Shown here: piece after piece, positions 16,374-25,584 of the stretch
How positions within the stretch are numbered: the stretch's first letter is position 1
Layout of the letters: each line of letters opens with the position of its first letter
Assembly: GCA_964508715.1 (NCBI GenBank)
Contig: CAZDUX010000010.1
Coordinates: 1-64,000, forward strand
Source of the DNA: JAKALX01 sp964508715
GTDB taxonomy: Bacteria; Chloroflexota; Dehalococcoidia; Tepidiformales; Tepidiformaceae
Length of the DNA: 64,000 bases
Direction: 5' to 3'
Translations under genes and position numbers: made by a program
The notes under the pieces: model-generated
Told to the model about the DNA's origin: nothing
Databases searched by the model: none
The model's input: only the letters and a program-made list of their open reading frames with translations

Positions 16374-17257
16374 TTTTCTCGCGGCGTCGCATCGCGGCGA
16401 TACTGCAACCGATCGTCGCAAGGTGTCCGGGCCTCGCGTATCGGATGGCCCGCCTTATCGGCTGGCTCGCCTATCAAACGCAACCGCGAGTACGCAGGAA
16501 CGTCGTGCGGAACCTGTTGCCCCTGTATGGCGGAAACCTGGAGTTGGCCAGGCAGGCGGGCAAGCGGACGTGCATTTACGTAGCACAGTATTATGTTGAC
16601 TTATTTGGCTTGCCGCGACGCGACCTCGAGCGGTTCGAACGAGACAATATCGAGTTCGTCAACCCGCAGCACATCGCACTCCTCGCCGACCCTGGCCCGA
16701 TCGTTGCGGTGAGCTGCCACACGGGAAACGCGGAGCTTGCGGTCCAGGCACTGACGAACCACGGGCGGCATTTCGTGGCACTGGTGGAGGCCCAACAGCC
16801 GGCAGAGTGGTCCCGGTATGTCCTCGATCTCCGGTCGGCCCATGGAGGGAGCTTCCACGAGACGGACTTCACGGGAATCCGGGCGGCGATGCAGACACTC
16901 AAGGAGGGGGGTGTACTTGGCGTGATGGGCGACCGGGACATCCAGGGCACAGGAATCTGCACGGAGCTGCTCGGACGCCACGTCAAGCTGCCGCGTGGGC
17001 CATGGGAGCTCGCGCGCCGGGCCGACGCGATGGTGTTCCCGGTCTTTGTCTCGAGGGTCCGCAACGACCATTTCCAGGTGACACTGGCCAGGCCATTCCG
17101 AATGGAGCGAACTGACGATGCCGAGGAGGACATCCGTCTTGCGGTCCGGAAGTTCGCAGCCCTGCTCGAAGCGCACCTCCGCGAGGACCCGGCACAGTGG
17201 GTGGTACTCGAGGATTTCTGGAAGGTACATGCCTGCACCGAGGACACGGCAGGATGA
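16370..17257 (+). CDS. LpxL/HtrB-type acyltransferase 2
   Basis: This is a second, divergent member of the same acyltransferase family (295 residues). GTG 16370 overlaps the previous stop as GTGA. The active-site motif is SCHTGNAELAVQ, where HX4D is replaced by HX4E, an accepted variant. Other family marks are VALVEAQQPAEWSRYV, GVLGVMGDRDIQGTG and ELLGRHVKLPRGPWELA. Two acyltransferases in a row suggest two acyl additions to the same lipid. The stop overlaps the PHP gene by 4 bp (ATGA). Confidence 0.8.
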   Translation: MIFSRRRIAAILQPIVARCPGLAYRMARLIGWLAYQTQPRVRRNVVRNLLPLYGGNLELARQAGKRTCIYVAQYYVDLFGLPRRDLERFERDNIEFVNPQHIALLADPGPIVAVSCHTGNAELAVQALTNHGRHFVALVEAQQPAEWSRYVLDLRSAHGGSFHETDFTGIRAAMQTLKEGGVLGVMGDRDIQGTGICTELLGRHVKLPRGPWELARRADAMVFPVFVSRVRNDHFQVTLARPFRMERTDDAEEDIRLAVRKFAALLEAHLREDPAQWVVLEDFWKVHACTEDTAG

Positions 17258-17991
17258 AGAAAGCCGACCTCCACATTCATACCCGCGTCTCGGATGGGCT
17301 CGCGAGTATCGAACAGGTGCTCGAATACGTTGAACACCGGACCGACCTCGACATCATCGCCGTGACAGACCACGAAGATGTGACGGGCGGACTGCGGGCG
17401 CAAGAATTGGCCGCGAAGAAGCAGCTCCGGATCGAGGTGGTGCCCGGGGCCGAGATCACGACCCTGCAGGGGCACCTCCTGGCGCTCTTCATCGAGACCG
17501 GCCCAAAGAGCTTTCGTCGCGTAGAATCTGCGCTCGAAATGATCCATACGCAGGGCGGCATCGGGGTGATCCCTCATCCAATGAGCTGGCTGACGCGATC
17601 GATCAGCGAACGGACAATCGAGCGAATAGAGAGCCGCGGGGAGGCCGGGATCACATTCGATGGGATTGAGACCGCGAATCCGAGCCCCGCAGGCAAGGTC
17701 ACATCGACACGAGCGCGGAGGCTCAATCAGCGCTGGCGGCTGGCAGAAACAGGAGGTTCCGATGCGCACCACCTGCGGCATATTGGGACCGGGTGGACCG
17801 AGTTCGAAGGCGAGGACAGCGATGATTTGCGGACGGCTATCATTGAGCGGCGAACGGTCGGCGCCATGAGCGTCTATCCATCGATCCGCGAGGTTGGTGC
17901 CGGAAGCGTGATGCTTGGGCTCGCGTGGGGCTACGCAGCCACACCCCGGAAGATGCTCAGCCGGGCCCTCCCGCGCCGGGGCCCGCGATGA
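17254..17991 (+). CDS. PHP-domain phosphoesterase
   Basis: The 245-residue protein has the four PHP metal motifs: KKADLHIHTRVSDG (HxH), IIAVTDHEDVTGG, VIPHPMS and TGGSDAHHLRHIG. Homologues hydrolyse phosphates such as nucleotide 3',5'-bisphosphates (Yci V-like) or histidinol phosphate. It sits between an acyltransferase and a glycosyltransferase with 4-bp overlaps on both sides, so translational coupling and a job in the same lipid pathway are likely, for example dephosphorylating an inositol or sugar phosphate. That role is inference. The last 30 residues are basic. Confidence 0.8.
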   Translation: MKKADLHIHTRVSDGLASIEQVLEYVEHRTDLDIIAVTDHEDVTGGLRAQELAAKKQLRIEVVPGAEITTLQGHLLALFIETGPKSFRRVESALEMIHTQGGIGVIPHPMSWLTRSISERTIERIESRGEAGITFDGIETANPSPAGKVTSTRARRLNQRWRLAETGGSDAHHLRHIGTGWTEFEGEDSDDLRTAIIERRTVGAMSVYPSIREVGAGSVMLGLAWGYAATPRKMLSRALPRRGPR

Positions 17992-19172
17992 AGATCGCAC
18001 TCGTTTCGCCATACGACTGGTGCATCGACGGCGGCGTGAAATCGCATATCGCACACCTTGCGGCCCACTTCCGGGAGTGGGGCCACGAGGTGACGATCTT
18101 CGCACCAGCATCGGACCCCGCGAAGGTAGCCGGTCAGTGCGTGGTGATGGGCAAACCGAGGGCGATGCGCGTAAGCGGGTCCGTTGCCCGTATCTCGTTC
18201 ACGTGGTCATCGCCGGCCGTGAAGAAGGTGTTGCGCGAGGGGGAGTTCGACATCCTTCACCTGCACGAACCACTCATGCCACTGCTGCCGTACCACTTCA
18301 TGCGGTATTCCAACTGCCCGACAATCGGGACGTTCCACGCCGCCAAAGAGGGCGGCAACCGGTTCTATGGGTACACGACACCACTGACCCGGCGGTGGTT
18401 CCGCAAGCTGCACGGAAAGATCGCAGTATCGCCCGCGGCAACCAGCCTGGTGAGCCGTTACTTCCCCGGCTACTACAACATCATCCCAAACGGTATCGAC
18501 TACCGGCACTTCAACGAGGCGCGCGAACCGCTGCCCGAGTTCATGGACGGCAAGCAGAATATCCTCTTCGTGGGGCGCCCTGAAAAGCGCAAAGGGCTGA
18601 AGTACCTGCTACGGGCCTACATCCGGATCAAGGAACAGGATCCAAACGTGCGGCTCATCGTGGTCGGGGCGGGCGACTTCAGCCGGTACGAACGCCTGAT
18701 GGCACCGATCGGTGAGGTCGTGTTCAGGCAATACGTACCGTACGATGACCTGCCCCGGTATTACCGGAGCGCGCACGTGTTCTGTGCTCCAAACACGGGC
18801 AACGAAAGCCAGGGTTACGTGCTCCTCGAGGCGATGGCTGCCGGTGTGCCCGTCGTGGCATCGAATATCGAGGGCTTTGCGGGTGTCATCACCAACGGTC
18901 TGGACGGGGTACTCGTCAAACCAAAGGATAGCGATGCAATCGCAACCGCGATCCTGCAACTGCTCCGAAACCCGGCACAGCGGCAGCAGCTCTCCGTGGC
19001 GGGCCAGGCACAGGCGGTGCACTACAGCTGGGATAACGTCGCGCGGCGGGTGATGTCGTACTACGAACGGCTCGTGTACGAGCACCAGGAACTCGCGGAG
19101 GTTGCCGCCCGCCGGCACACGCCGGCCGGTGCACACGAGCCAGCAGAGCCACGCGAACCGGTGAACCTCTAG
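17988..19172 (+). CDS. GT4 glycosyltransferase (PimA/PimB-like)
   Basis: The 394-residue GT-B enzyme starts KIALVSPYDWCIDGGVKSHI, the PimA-type Gly-Gly-Val loop. It has HEPLMPLLPYHFMRY, then IPNGIDYRHF, and the donor-site motifs FVGRPEKRKGLKYLL and ESQGYVLLEAMAAGVPVV (E-x7-E). The phosphatidyl-myo-inositol mannosyltransferases share this layout and use GDP-mannose. Start ATG overlaps the PHP stop (ATGA). The following CDP-alcohol phosphatidyltransferase would supply the phosphatidylinositol acceptor. The exact sugar cannot be proved from sequence. Confidence 0.85.
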   Translation: MKIALVSPYDWCIDGGVKSHIAHLAAHFREWGHEVTIFAPASDPAKVAGQCVVMGKPRAMRVSGSVARISFTWSSPAVKKVLREGEFDILHLHEPLMPLLPYHFMRYSNCPTIGTFHAAKEGGNRFYGYTTPLTRRWFRKLHGKIAVSPAATSLVSRYFPGYYNIIPNGIDYRHFNEAREPLPEFMDGKQNILFVGRPEKRKGLKYLLRAYIRIKEQDPNVRLIVVGAGDFSRYERLMAPIGEVVFRQYVPYDDLPRYYRSAHVFCAPNTGNESQGYVLLEAMAAGVPVVASNIEGFAGVITNGLDGVLVKPKDSDAIATAILQLLRNPAQRQQLSVAGQAQAVHYSWDNVARRVMSYYERLVYEHQELAEVAARRHTPAGAHEPAEPREPVNL

Positions 19173-19173
19173 C

Positions 19174-19758
19174 GTGCCGAAGCTGAACGTACTGCCGCAA
19201 CGGATGCCCCAGGGCATCTCGAACAGGATTGGGCGCAGCATAGGTTCGCTGGGGATCACCCCGAACATGATCTCGCTCTTCGGGTTTGCAGGGAACCTTG
19301 CAGCCGCATACCTGGTAACGCGCGAGATGCTGCTCTGGGCCGGGGTGGTGTACCTGGTGTTTTCCGCACTCGACACGGTCGATGGGGCAGTGGCCCGGGC
19401 CATGGGCCTGGTCACGAAGTTCGGTGCACTGTTCGACTCGGTGCTCGACCGCGTGAGCGAAGTACTCGTGCTGGCAGCCATCGGCTGGTATTTCGGCGAA
19501 CGCGGCGAGAACGTGCAGGCGAGCGTGACATATGCCGCGCTATTCGGGAGTGTGGCGGTGAGCTACATGCGGGCACGGGCGGAGATCGCCGGGCTCTCGA
19601 TGAGAGAGGGGCTGTTTCGCCGCCAGGAGCGTGTGGCTCTGGTTGCACTCGGGCTGCTGTTCAACGGTCTCACCGTCATCGCCTGGCCGCTGGCGATCCT
19701 CTCGAACATCACCGCGTTGCAGCGGTTCGTGCTGCTTCGCAAAGGGATTCCCGACTGA
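19174..19758 (+). CDS. CDP-alcohol phosphatidyltransferase (possible phosphatidylinositol-phosphate synthase)
   Basis: The 194-residue membrane enzyme carries the complete signature D-x2-DG-x2-AR-x8-G-x3-D-x3-D, read as DTVDGAVARAM ... GALFDSVLDR near residues 72-98. About six hydrophobic segments are visible, normal for the family. These enzymes join CDP-diacylglycerol with an alcohol phosphate. Actinobacterial PIP synthase lies in the same kind of operon (with PatA and PimA), so inositol 1-phosphate is the likely substrate; glycerol phosphate is the alternative. GTG start 1 base after the GT4 stop. Last gene of the operon. Confidence 0.85.
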   Translation: MPKLNVLPQRMPQGISNRIGRSIGSLGITPNMISLFGFAGNLAAAYLVTREMLLWAGVVYLVFSALDTVDGAVARAMGLVTKFGALFDSVLDRVSEVLVLAAIGWYFGERGENVQASVTYAALFGSVAVSYMRARAEIAGLSMREGLFRRQERVALVALGLLFNGLTVIAWPLAILSNITALQRFVLLRKGIPD

Positions 19759-19813
19759 ACCGGCCCGCTCTTCGGTGCTGCGATCGCCGGTCGCCGCCGC
19801 GATATACCGGTGA

Positions 19814-21193
19814 TTACTCGTCGTTCGAAGGTGGTGACGTTGGCGGCCCCTCGGGCCGGGAGGGCGATTTCGTACGGGTATTCCCGAGGAACATGGCAAC
19901 CAGGTAAGCGAAAACCGCAAGCAGGGCGAAGAGCACGGCAACGGCGATGATGATGACCATCGTCCGCGTGTCATCACTACTGGAACCGCCGGACTGGGAG
20001 CCTTTTGCAGCAGCACCCGCTGTCGCACCGGGGCGGGTAGCGGTTGGTCGTTGGGTTGGAGCGGTGACAGGTGAGCCTGCCTGTTGGGGCTTCAGGCCAT
20101 TGGCCTGGCGAAATTCCGACTCGAAGCCCGCCAGGTCGAAGCCATACGTCTGCTCGAGTGCATCATCGAAGCGGGCGCCCTTCTTGATGGTGGCGAAGAA
20201 CTGTGCGTACTTGCCAGCACCCTTTTCGATGAGGTAGCGGGCCATGTAGTAGGACTGACCGTAGAAGAGGTTGACCTTCGCCGGGTCCGAGGGAGACGTA
20301 CCCATCTGCGCAAAGGAGAGGAGCTGATCATTTCGGACGGCCGCCTGGAAGGCCCCGGTGTAGTTGTCGCCAGGGCTCACCTGGCCGTTCACCGCGGTCC
20401 CCTCATCGAGCCACGACGGGAGCTTGCCCAGCGGGCCCTCACCGGCGGTCGCATTAATGATGTGGGTGAACTCGTGGCGGAGGGTATCGGTGCGGTCGCT
20501 GGTACCACAGGAGACGGGAATCACGAGAACGATATCCTGGGTGACCTTCGTTCCGCAGGTCGTGACCGCGGCATCGAACTTCGTGCTGGTGGGCGGTCTC
20601 GCGAGTGCGCTCTCCTGCTCGTTATCGAAGAGGATGACCTTTACCGGGACGACAGCGAGTTCGACGTGGAGCAGGTCGGTACTCATCTTCTTGAAGGTCT
20701 CGATGCCAGCCTTGAGATAGGAGTTGGCGAGATCCTGCTTGTCGCCATGGTAGTAGACCGTCATGAACTCGCCGGAGACAGACTTCCAATCCTGGCCAGT
20801 GGGGAGAAAGAGGAACTTCTGGTCGGGCGAGGCCACCTTGCTGCCGTCGGCCAGCGTGAGCTCCCAGTGATACGTGAACTCACTGCCGACGGGGATGTAA
20901 CTGGATGAGGAGTTGACCTGGACCACGACCGATGTTTCTAGCCGCGAGCCCGGCCGAAACTCCTCGGGTTTGCCGATCGCCGTCGTGTTTCGTCCCGTGA
21001 TGGCGTAGCTCAGGGTGGCGTCAGTGATATCCAAATCAGCCCGTGCCGAGATCTTGAAGGTGAGGTCCTTCGGGTAACCGTTCGATACCGTGACCGAGTC
21101 GAAGACGGTATCGGCGCGCACGCTGGCGGCAGGGAGGAGCGTGAGCGCGAAAAACGCCAGCAGCGCGGCGGCGGGCACCACCTTCCACGTCAT
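19814..21193 (-). CDS. Secreted/membrane gluzincin peptidase (MA-like)
   Basis: The 459-residue protein has a signal peptide (AALLAFFALTLLPAASVRAD), a beta-rich N-terminal half, then the zinc motif LRHEFTHIINA (HExxH, about residue 241) with the third ligand in LPSWLDEGTAV. A Pro/Thr linker follows, then a C-terminal membrane helix (MVIIIAVAVLFALLAVFAYL) and a short basic tail. It is thus a membrane-anchored extracellular metallopeptidase of the MA-like family. Its start overlaps the prfB stop by 4 bp, so it is co-transcribed with prfB. A link in function is not evident. Confidence 0.8.
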   Translation of the reverse strand: MTWKVVPAAALLAFFALTLLPAASVRADTVFDSVTVSNGYPKDLTFKISARADLDITDATLSYAITGRNTTAIGKPEEFRPGSRLETSVVVQVNSSSSYIPVGSEFTYHWELTLADGSKVASPDQKFLFLPTGQDWKSVSGEFMTVYYHGDKQDLANSYLKAGIETFKKMSTDLLHVELAVVPVKVILFDNEQESALARPPTSTKFDAAVTTCGTKVTQDIVLVIPVSCGTSDRTDTLRHEFTHIINATAGEGPLGKLPSWLDEGTAVNGQVSPGDNYTGAFQAAVRNDQLLSFAQMGTSPSDPAKVNLFYGQSYYMARYLIEKGAGKYAQFFATIKKGARFDDALEQTYGFDLAGFESEFRQANGLKPQQAGSPVTAPTQRPTATRPGATAGAAAKGSQSGGSSSDDTRTMVIIIAVAVLFALLAVFAYLVAMFLGNTRTKSPSRPEGPPTSPPSNDE

Positions 21194-22294
21194 TCGGATT
21201 CACCAACCTGGGCCTTGAGGTAGGCCTGGATGAACCCATCGATTTCGCCATCGAGTACGGCCGCCGTGTCGCTCGTCTCGTACTCGGTGCGCACATCCTT
21301 GACCATCTTGTACGGGTGAAGGACGTAGGAGCGGATCGCGTGGCCGAACCCCATGTCGGTGTGCTCACCCTTGAGCTTCGCCTTCTCTTCTTCCTGGCGA
21401 AGGAGTTCTCGTTCGAGGAGGCGAGATTCGAGCACCTTCATGGCACTCTCCCTGTTTCGGCCCTGGGAGCGCTCATTCTGGCAGGTCACGATGATACCCG
21501 TCGGGATATGGAGGAGCCGCACGGCCGTCGAGTTCTTCTGGACGTTCTGACCACCGGCGCCGCTCGAACGGAAGACATCAATCCGCACATCATCGGGGTT
21601 GATTTCGATCTCCCCGGTACCCTGCACTTCGGGCATCACTTCGACCTTCGCGAAACTCGTGTGGCGGGAGTGCGAGGCGTCGAACGGCGACTGGCGGACC
21701 AGCCGGTGGACGCCACGCTCGCTCTTGAGATAGCCAAAGGCGTAGGGACCGGTGAACTCGACCGTGGCGCTCTTGATACCCGCCTCTTCGCCCTCGGTGG
21801 TATCGAGAAGGTCGACACCAAGACCATGGCGCTCGCCCCAGCGCAGGTACATGCGAAGGAGCATCTCGGCCCAGTCCTGGGACTCGGTACCACCTGCGCC
21901 GGCGTGGACGGCGAGGATGGCATTGCGATCGTCGTATTCCCCGGAGAGCTGGAGCTGGAACTCGAGGTCGGCGAGCTCCTTATCTGCCGCATCCAGTTCT
22001 TCTTCAGCACCCGCGAACACGCTCTCATCAGACTCCTCCATCCCAAGCTCGAGGATTTCAACGACGTCACGGACACGGCGCTCGAGCCCTCGCCAGGTAT
22101 CAACACGCGCCTTGAGCTGGGCGAGCTGCTGCATGACCGTGCGTGCCGTCTCGGCTTCGTTCCAGAACGAGGGGTCAGCGGACTGTGTTTCGAGGCCGGC
22201 TAGCTTCGCTTCATCGCCAGCGAGGTCAAAGGCGCACCAGGATATCGGAGATGCGCTGGAGGAGGGCGTTCGCCCGGCTGAGGGTTTCGTGCAT
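21190..22294 (-). CDS. prfB: Peptide chain release factor 2, with +1 programmed frameshift
   Basis: RF2 releases peptides at UGA and UAA stops. The gene is split. Codons 1-22 run from ATG 22294 (start MHETLSRANALLQRISDIL) to CTT 22229 and are followed by in-frame TGA 22228-22226. Shifting +1 at CTT-TGA-C continues as DLAGDEAKLAGLE to the stop at 21190. The total is about 367 residues, the normal RF2 length. The SPF stop-recognition tripeptide (RQSPFDASHSRH) and the GGQ loop (SSGAGGQNVQKNST) are present. GGTG lies three bases before CTT as the stimulatory Shine-Dalgarno-like element. The feedback works because scarce RF2 lets ribosomes slip. Confidence 0.95.
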
Positions 22295-22397
22295 GAATCC
22301 AGTGTATCGGCGGCATCGGGGAGGAGCCAGCAAGACGGAGCGTCCTGAGTCAGCAGGGCAGGAAGGCCCCCGGCCGCCATTGCACCCGGACGTGTGG

Positions 22398-22422
22398 GCC
22401 TGCAGGAGTAATGCCCGCAGGC
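22398..22422. repeat. Inverted repeat in the prfB/vWA divergent region
   Basis: GCCTGC (22398-22403) and GCAGGC (22417-22422) form a small dyad about 100 bases upstream of prfB and 116 bases upstream of the vWA gene. Its role is unknown. Confidence 0.3.
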
Positions 22423-22537
22423 ATCGCGCTCCACCCGGCAGACAGGCCTGCCCGGATGGCCAACTGACAACCCTCGCTGATTCCGGTACGTTACCCACAG
22501 GCGCCCTCCCAGCCGGGCGCTCTCCGGGAGGAACTGG

Positions 22538-24754
22538 ATGTCGCTCGCACGCTATCGATACTCCATGTGGGATGGCACACAGGAAGTGCCGCCGCTCGAG
22601 GCCGACGCCATCCTCGACAATCTCACCGACGACCTGATGAACTTCGGCGACCTTCAGCATGCGCTTCGCAACATGCTTCAGCGCGGCATGCGCGATCCCA
22701 ACGGCCAGCGCATGCAGGGCCTCCGCGATCTCCTGCAGCAGCTTCGCCAGCAACGGCGTCAGCAGCTCGACAAGTTCAACCTCAACTCGATCTTCGATGA
22801 CATCAAGCGCCAGCTCGAAGAGATCGTCTCGATGGAAAAGAGCACCATCGATCGCCGCCTCGACGAGGCGATGGGTAACCAGCCCGAGGCTGGCAGCCAG
22901 CAGGACGGCGACCAGCAGAATCAGCAGCAGGGTAGCAACCAGGGTGGCCCGGACCAGCAGGGGCAGCCCCAGGCCGGGCAGCAGGGCCAGCAACCCGGCG
23001 GCGAGCGTGATCAATCACAGGCCGGGCAGCAGCAGCCAGGCGGCCAGGAGCCCGGCCAGCAAGGCCAGCAGGGGAGTCAGCAGCCCAACGAGTTCGCCGA
23101 GATGCTGCGCAACATCGCGAACAAGAAGAAGGATTTCCTCGAACAACTCGCTCCCGACGTGGCGGGCCAGGTCAAGCAGCTCCAGAACTACGAGTTCATG
23201 GACCCCGAGGCCCAGGCCCGTTTCAACGAACTCCTGGAGTCACTCAAGAAGGCCATGACCGAGACCTTCTTCAAGGACATGTACGACCAGATTGCGAACA
23301 TGTCGCCCGAAGACCTGCAGCGCATGAAGGACATGGTCAGGGACCTCAACCAGATGCTGCAGGACCGGATGTCGGGCAAGGAGCCAAACTTCGACGAGTT
23401 CATGCAGAAGTACGGCGACCTCTTCGGCGATAACCCCCCGCAGTCGCTCGATGAGCTCGTGGCCCAGATGCAGCACCAGATGGGGCAGATGCAATCACTC
23501 CTCGATAGCCTCCCTGGTGAGATGCGCCAGCAGCTCCAGGAACTCCTCTCCGACAAGGTAGGGGATCCTGAGCTCCAGCAGGGCCTCAACGAACTCGCCC
23601 AGAACCTCGAGTACCTCTTCCCCATGCGCGACCTGCGCAACCAGTACCCCTTCCGGGGCGAGGAAGAGATTGACCTCCAGTCGGCCATGAACCTCATGGA
23701 CCACATGCAGTCGATCGACGAGCTCGAACGCCAGCTCGAACGGACCCAGTACGGCGGCGAGATCGAAGACATCGACGCCGACAAGCTCGAAGACATCCTC
23801 GGGCCCGAAGCGCGTGAGACTCTCGACCAGCTCAAGCAGTTCCTCGAAATCCTCGAAGAAGCAGGCTACATCCGGAAGAAGGGCAACAACTGGGAACTCA
23901 CCCCGCGCGGCACCCGCAAGATTGGCCAGCGCGCCCTGGCCGAGATCTATGCCCAACTCAAGAGCGACACCTTCGGCAAGCACGACGTCCGGGAGGTGGG
24001 CACGGGCGGTGAGCGCACCGACACCACCAAGCCGTACGAGTTCGGTGACCCGTTCTACCTGGACATCCAGAAGACGATCATGAACTCGATGTACCGCGAG
24101 GGCCCCGGCACACCCATTCGCCTGCGGCCCGACGACTTCGAGGTCGCCCGGACCGAACTCCTGACACAGACGGCCACGGTCATCATGCTCGACCTGAGCT
24201 GGTCGATGGCTCTTCGTGGCAGCTTCCAGGCGGCGAAGAAGGTGGCGATGGCCCTCAACAACCTCATCTCATCGCAATATCAGCGCGACAGCCTCTACAT
24301 CATCGGGTTCAGTGCCTACGCCCGGGCGCTCAAGGCCGAGGAACTCCCCTATGTCCGCTGGGACGAATCCGTCCTCGGCACGAACATGCACCACGCGCTG
24401 ATGATCGCTCAGAAGCTGCTCGCCAAGCACACGCAGGGCACCCGCCAGATCATCATGATCAGCGACGGCGAGCCGACGGCCCACCTCGAACGTGGCCGCA
24501 GTTACTTCGCCTACCCGCCGAGCCCGATCACCATCCGCGAGACACTCAAGGAAGTGAAGCGCTGCACCCAGAAGAACATCACGATCAACACCTTCATGCT
24601 CGATCGTAACTACTACCTGAAGGAGTTCGTGAACCAGGTCGCACGCATCAACAAGGGCAGGGTCTTCTACACCACCCCCGATAAGCTCGGCGAATACATC
24701 CTCGTCGACTACGTCGCCAGCAAGCGCAAGAAGCTTGCCGGGATCGGCGGGTAG
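22538..24754 (+). CDS. vWA-domain protein with long Gln/Gly-rich linker
   Basis: The 738-residue cytoplasmic protein has three parts. Residues 1-115 are helical. Residues 118-185 are a Gln/Gly/Pro-rich low-complexity linker. A long acidic coiled-coil-like region (190-480) follows, then a C-terminal von Willebrand A domain. The MIDAS motif is MLDLSWSM (DxSxS), with the later Thr in LGTNMHHAL and Asp in IMISDGEPTAH. Such proteins often work with MoxR-type AAA ATPases, but none is adjacent. GGGAGG precedes ATG 22538. It is divergent from prfB and ends in front of a shared terminator. Confidence 0.8.
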   Translation: MSLARYRYSMWDGTQEVPPLEADAILDNLTDDLMNFGDLQHALRNMLQRGMRDPNGQRMQGLRDLLQQLRQQRRQQLDKFNLNSIFDDIKRQLEEIVSMEKSTIDRRLDEAMGNQPEAGSQQDGDQQNQQQGSNQGGPDQQGQPQAGQQGQQPGGERDQSQAGQQQPGGQEPGQQGQQGSQQPNEFAEMLRNIANKKKDFLEQLAPDVAGQVKQLQNYEFMDPEAQARFNELLESLKKAMTETFFKDMYDQIANMSPEDLQRMKDMVRDLNQMLQDRMSGKEPNFDEFMQKYGDLFGDNPPQSLDELVAQMQHQMGQMQSLLDSLPGEMRQQLQELLSDKVGDPELQQGLNELAQNLEYLFPMRDLRNQYPFRGEEEIDLQSAMNLMDHMQSIDELERQLERTQYGGEIEDIDADKLEDILGPEARETLDQLKQFLEILEEAGYIRKKGNNWELTPRGTRKIGQRALAEIYAQLKSDTFGKHDVREVGTGGERTDTTKPYEFGDPFYLDIQKTIMNSMYREGPGTPIRLRPDDFEVARTELLTQTATVIMLDLSWSMALRGSFQAAKKVAMALNNLISSQYQRDSLYIIGFSAYARALKAEELPYVRWDESVLGTNMHHALMIAQKLLAKHTQGTRQIIMISDGEPTAHLERGRSYFAYPPSPITIRETLKEVKRCTQKNITINTFMLDRNYYLKEFVNQVARINKGRVFYTTPDKLGEYILVDYVASKRKKLAGIGG

Positions 24755-24760
24755 CATTAC

Positions 24761-24800
24761 CGATTGACGATTGACGATTGGCGATTGCCAATCGGATTGC
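24761..24800. repeat. Left copy of an AATCG-type repeat array
   Basis: Two CGATTGA units (24761-24774) run into CGATTGGCGATTGCC (24775-24789). The latter is perfectly complementary to 25630-25644, on the other side of the lipoprotein gene. Confidence 0.7.
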
Positions 24801-24809
24801 AGAGCCGAG

Positions 24810-24837
24810 AAAGGGCTATCCACCGGGTAGCCCTTTT
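24810..24837. terminator. Bidirectional rho-independent terminator
   Basis: AAAGGGCTA (24810-24818) and TAGCCCTTT (24828-24836) form a perfect 9-bp stem with 9-base loop, flanked by A on one side and T on the other. It lies between the convergent vWA and lipoprotein genes and can end both transcripts. Confidence 0.8.
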
Positions 24838-24848
24838 GGGCACCCCGG

Positions 24849-25502
24849 CTAATTGGTCTTGAACAGCGCCGGGTCGGGCGTCCCCGTTACTTTTGTGGCC
24901 TCGATACGCGTCTGTGCATTGTCGACGAGGAGAAGGATGCCATCGGCGGTCGCACACATGGTCGATGGTTCGGCACCCGGTACTTCCCAACATTGGCCGG
25001 ATTGGCCCGCGATCGTGCGTGGCTCCAGCACCTTCACCCCGGGCAGGCTTGCCTGGTTCACCGAGTCGGATGGCGAGGTAAGCCCCGACCCCGAGCCTGA
25101 GACCTGCGCAGGTTCACACGACATGGGCCCGCCGGCCGGGCCGACACAAGTGACCGTGTGAGTCCCATCCGTGACCCAGCCCGTCGTGGAGTTGTTCAGC
25201 GTCACCCACCAGGCACGTTGCGGTGGCTGTTGGGCGAGGACCATCGTGCCCTCGAATCCACTCGCCTTGACGAGGTAGGAATACTCCGCCTGGTAGGTAG
25301 GCGCCTGTACGGGTCTTGCTGTCGCCGGGGTTGCCGGCGTCGCCTGGACCGTGACCGGGACCGTGCCGGTGCCCGTAGCCGTCGTGCTGGCCGTCACGGT
25401 CGATCCCCCGGCTGGCGGCGTCTTAGCGCCATCGTCATCGCTACAGGCGGTGCTCGCGACGATCGCCAGGGTCGCAGCGAGGGCGATCATGGGGGTTTTC
25501 AT
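24849..25502 (-). CDS. Lipoprotein of unknown function
   Basis: The start at ATG 25502 gives a clear export signal, MKTPMIALAATLAIVASTAC, with Cys at residue 20 as probable lipid anchor (box STAC, slightly atypical). A Thr/Pro/Ala linker (residues 28-70) precedes a globular domain of about 145 residues. That domain contains four cysteines in the regions HTVTCVGPAGGPMSCEP, GQCWEVPG and STMCATADG, likely two disulfides. No family was recognised. The gene is enclosed by inverted AATCG-type repeats, so the cassette may have moved as a unit. Confidence 0.7.
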   Translation of the reverse strand: MKTPMIALAATLAIVASTACSDDDGAKTPPAGGSTVTASTTATGTGTVPVTVQATPATPATARPVQAPTYQAEYSYLVKASGFEGTMVLAQQPPQRAWWVTLNNSTTGWVTDGTHTVTCVGPAGGPMSCEPAQVSGSGSGLTSPSDSVNQASLPGVKVLEPRTIAGQSGQCWEVPGAEPSTMCATADGILLLVDNAQTRIEATKVTGTPDPALFKTN

Positions 25503-25584
25503 ACGCCGAGCTTGCACTGAACCAACCTGCGTGGGGACGGCCGCTCGTCCCCAGACCCGGCTCCAACAGTCGCGAAGCGTCAGC

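Noticed and set aside
16591..18111. 506-codon minus-strand frame across the lipid operon
   Set aside because: Antisense to acyltransferase, PHP and glycosyltransferase genes that have clear motifs; no own motif.
22226..23014. 262-codon minus-strand frame ending in the first 22 residues of RF2
   Set aside because: Only its last 22 codons are real (prfB start); the rest is antisense to the vWA gene.
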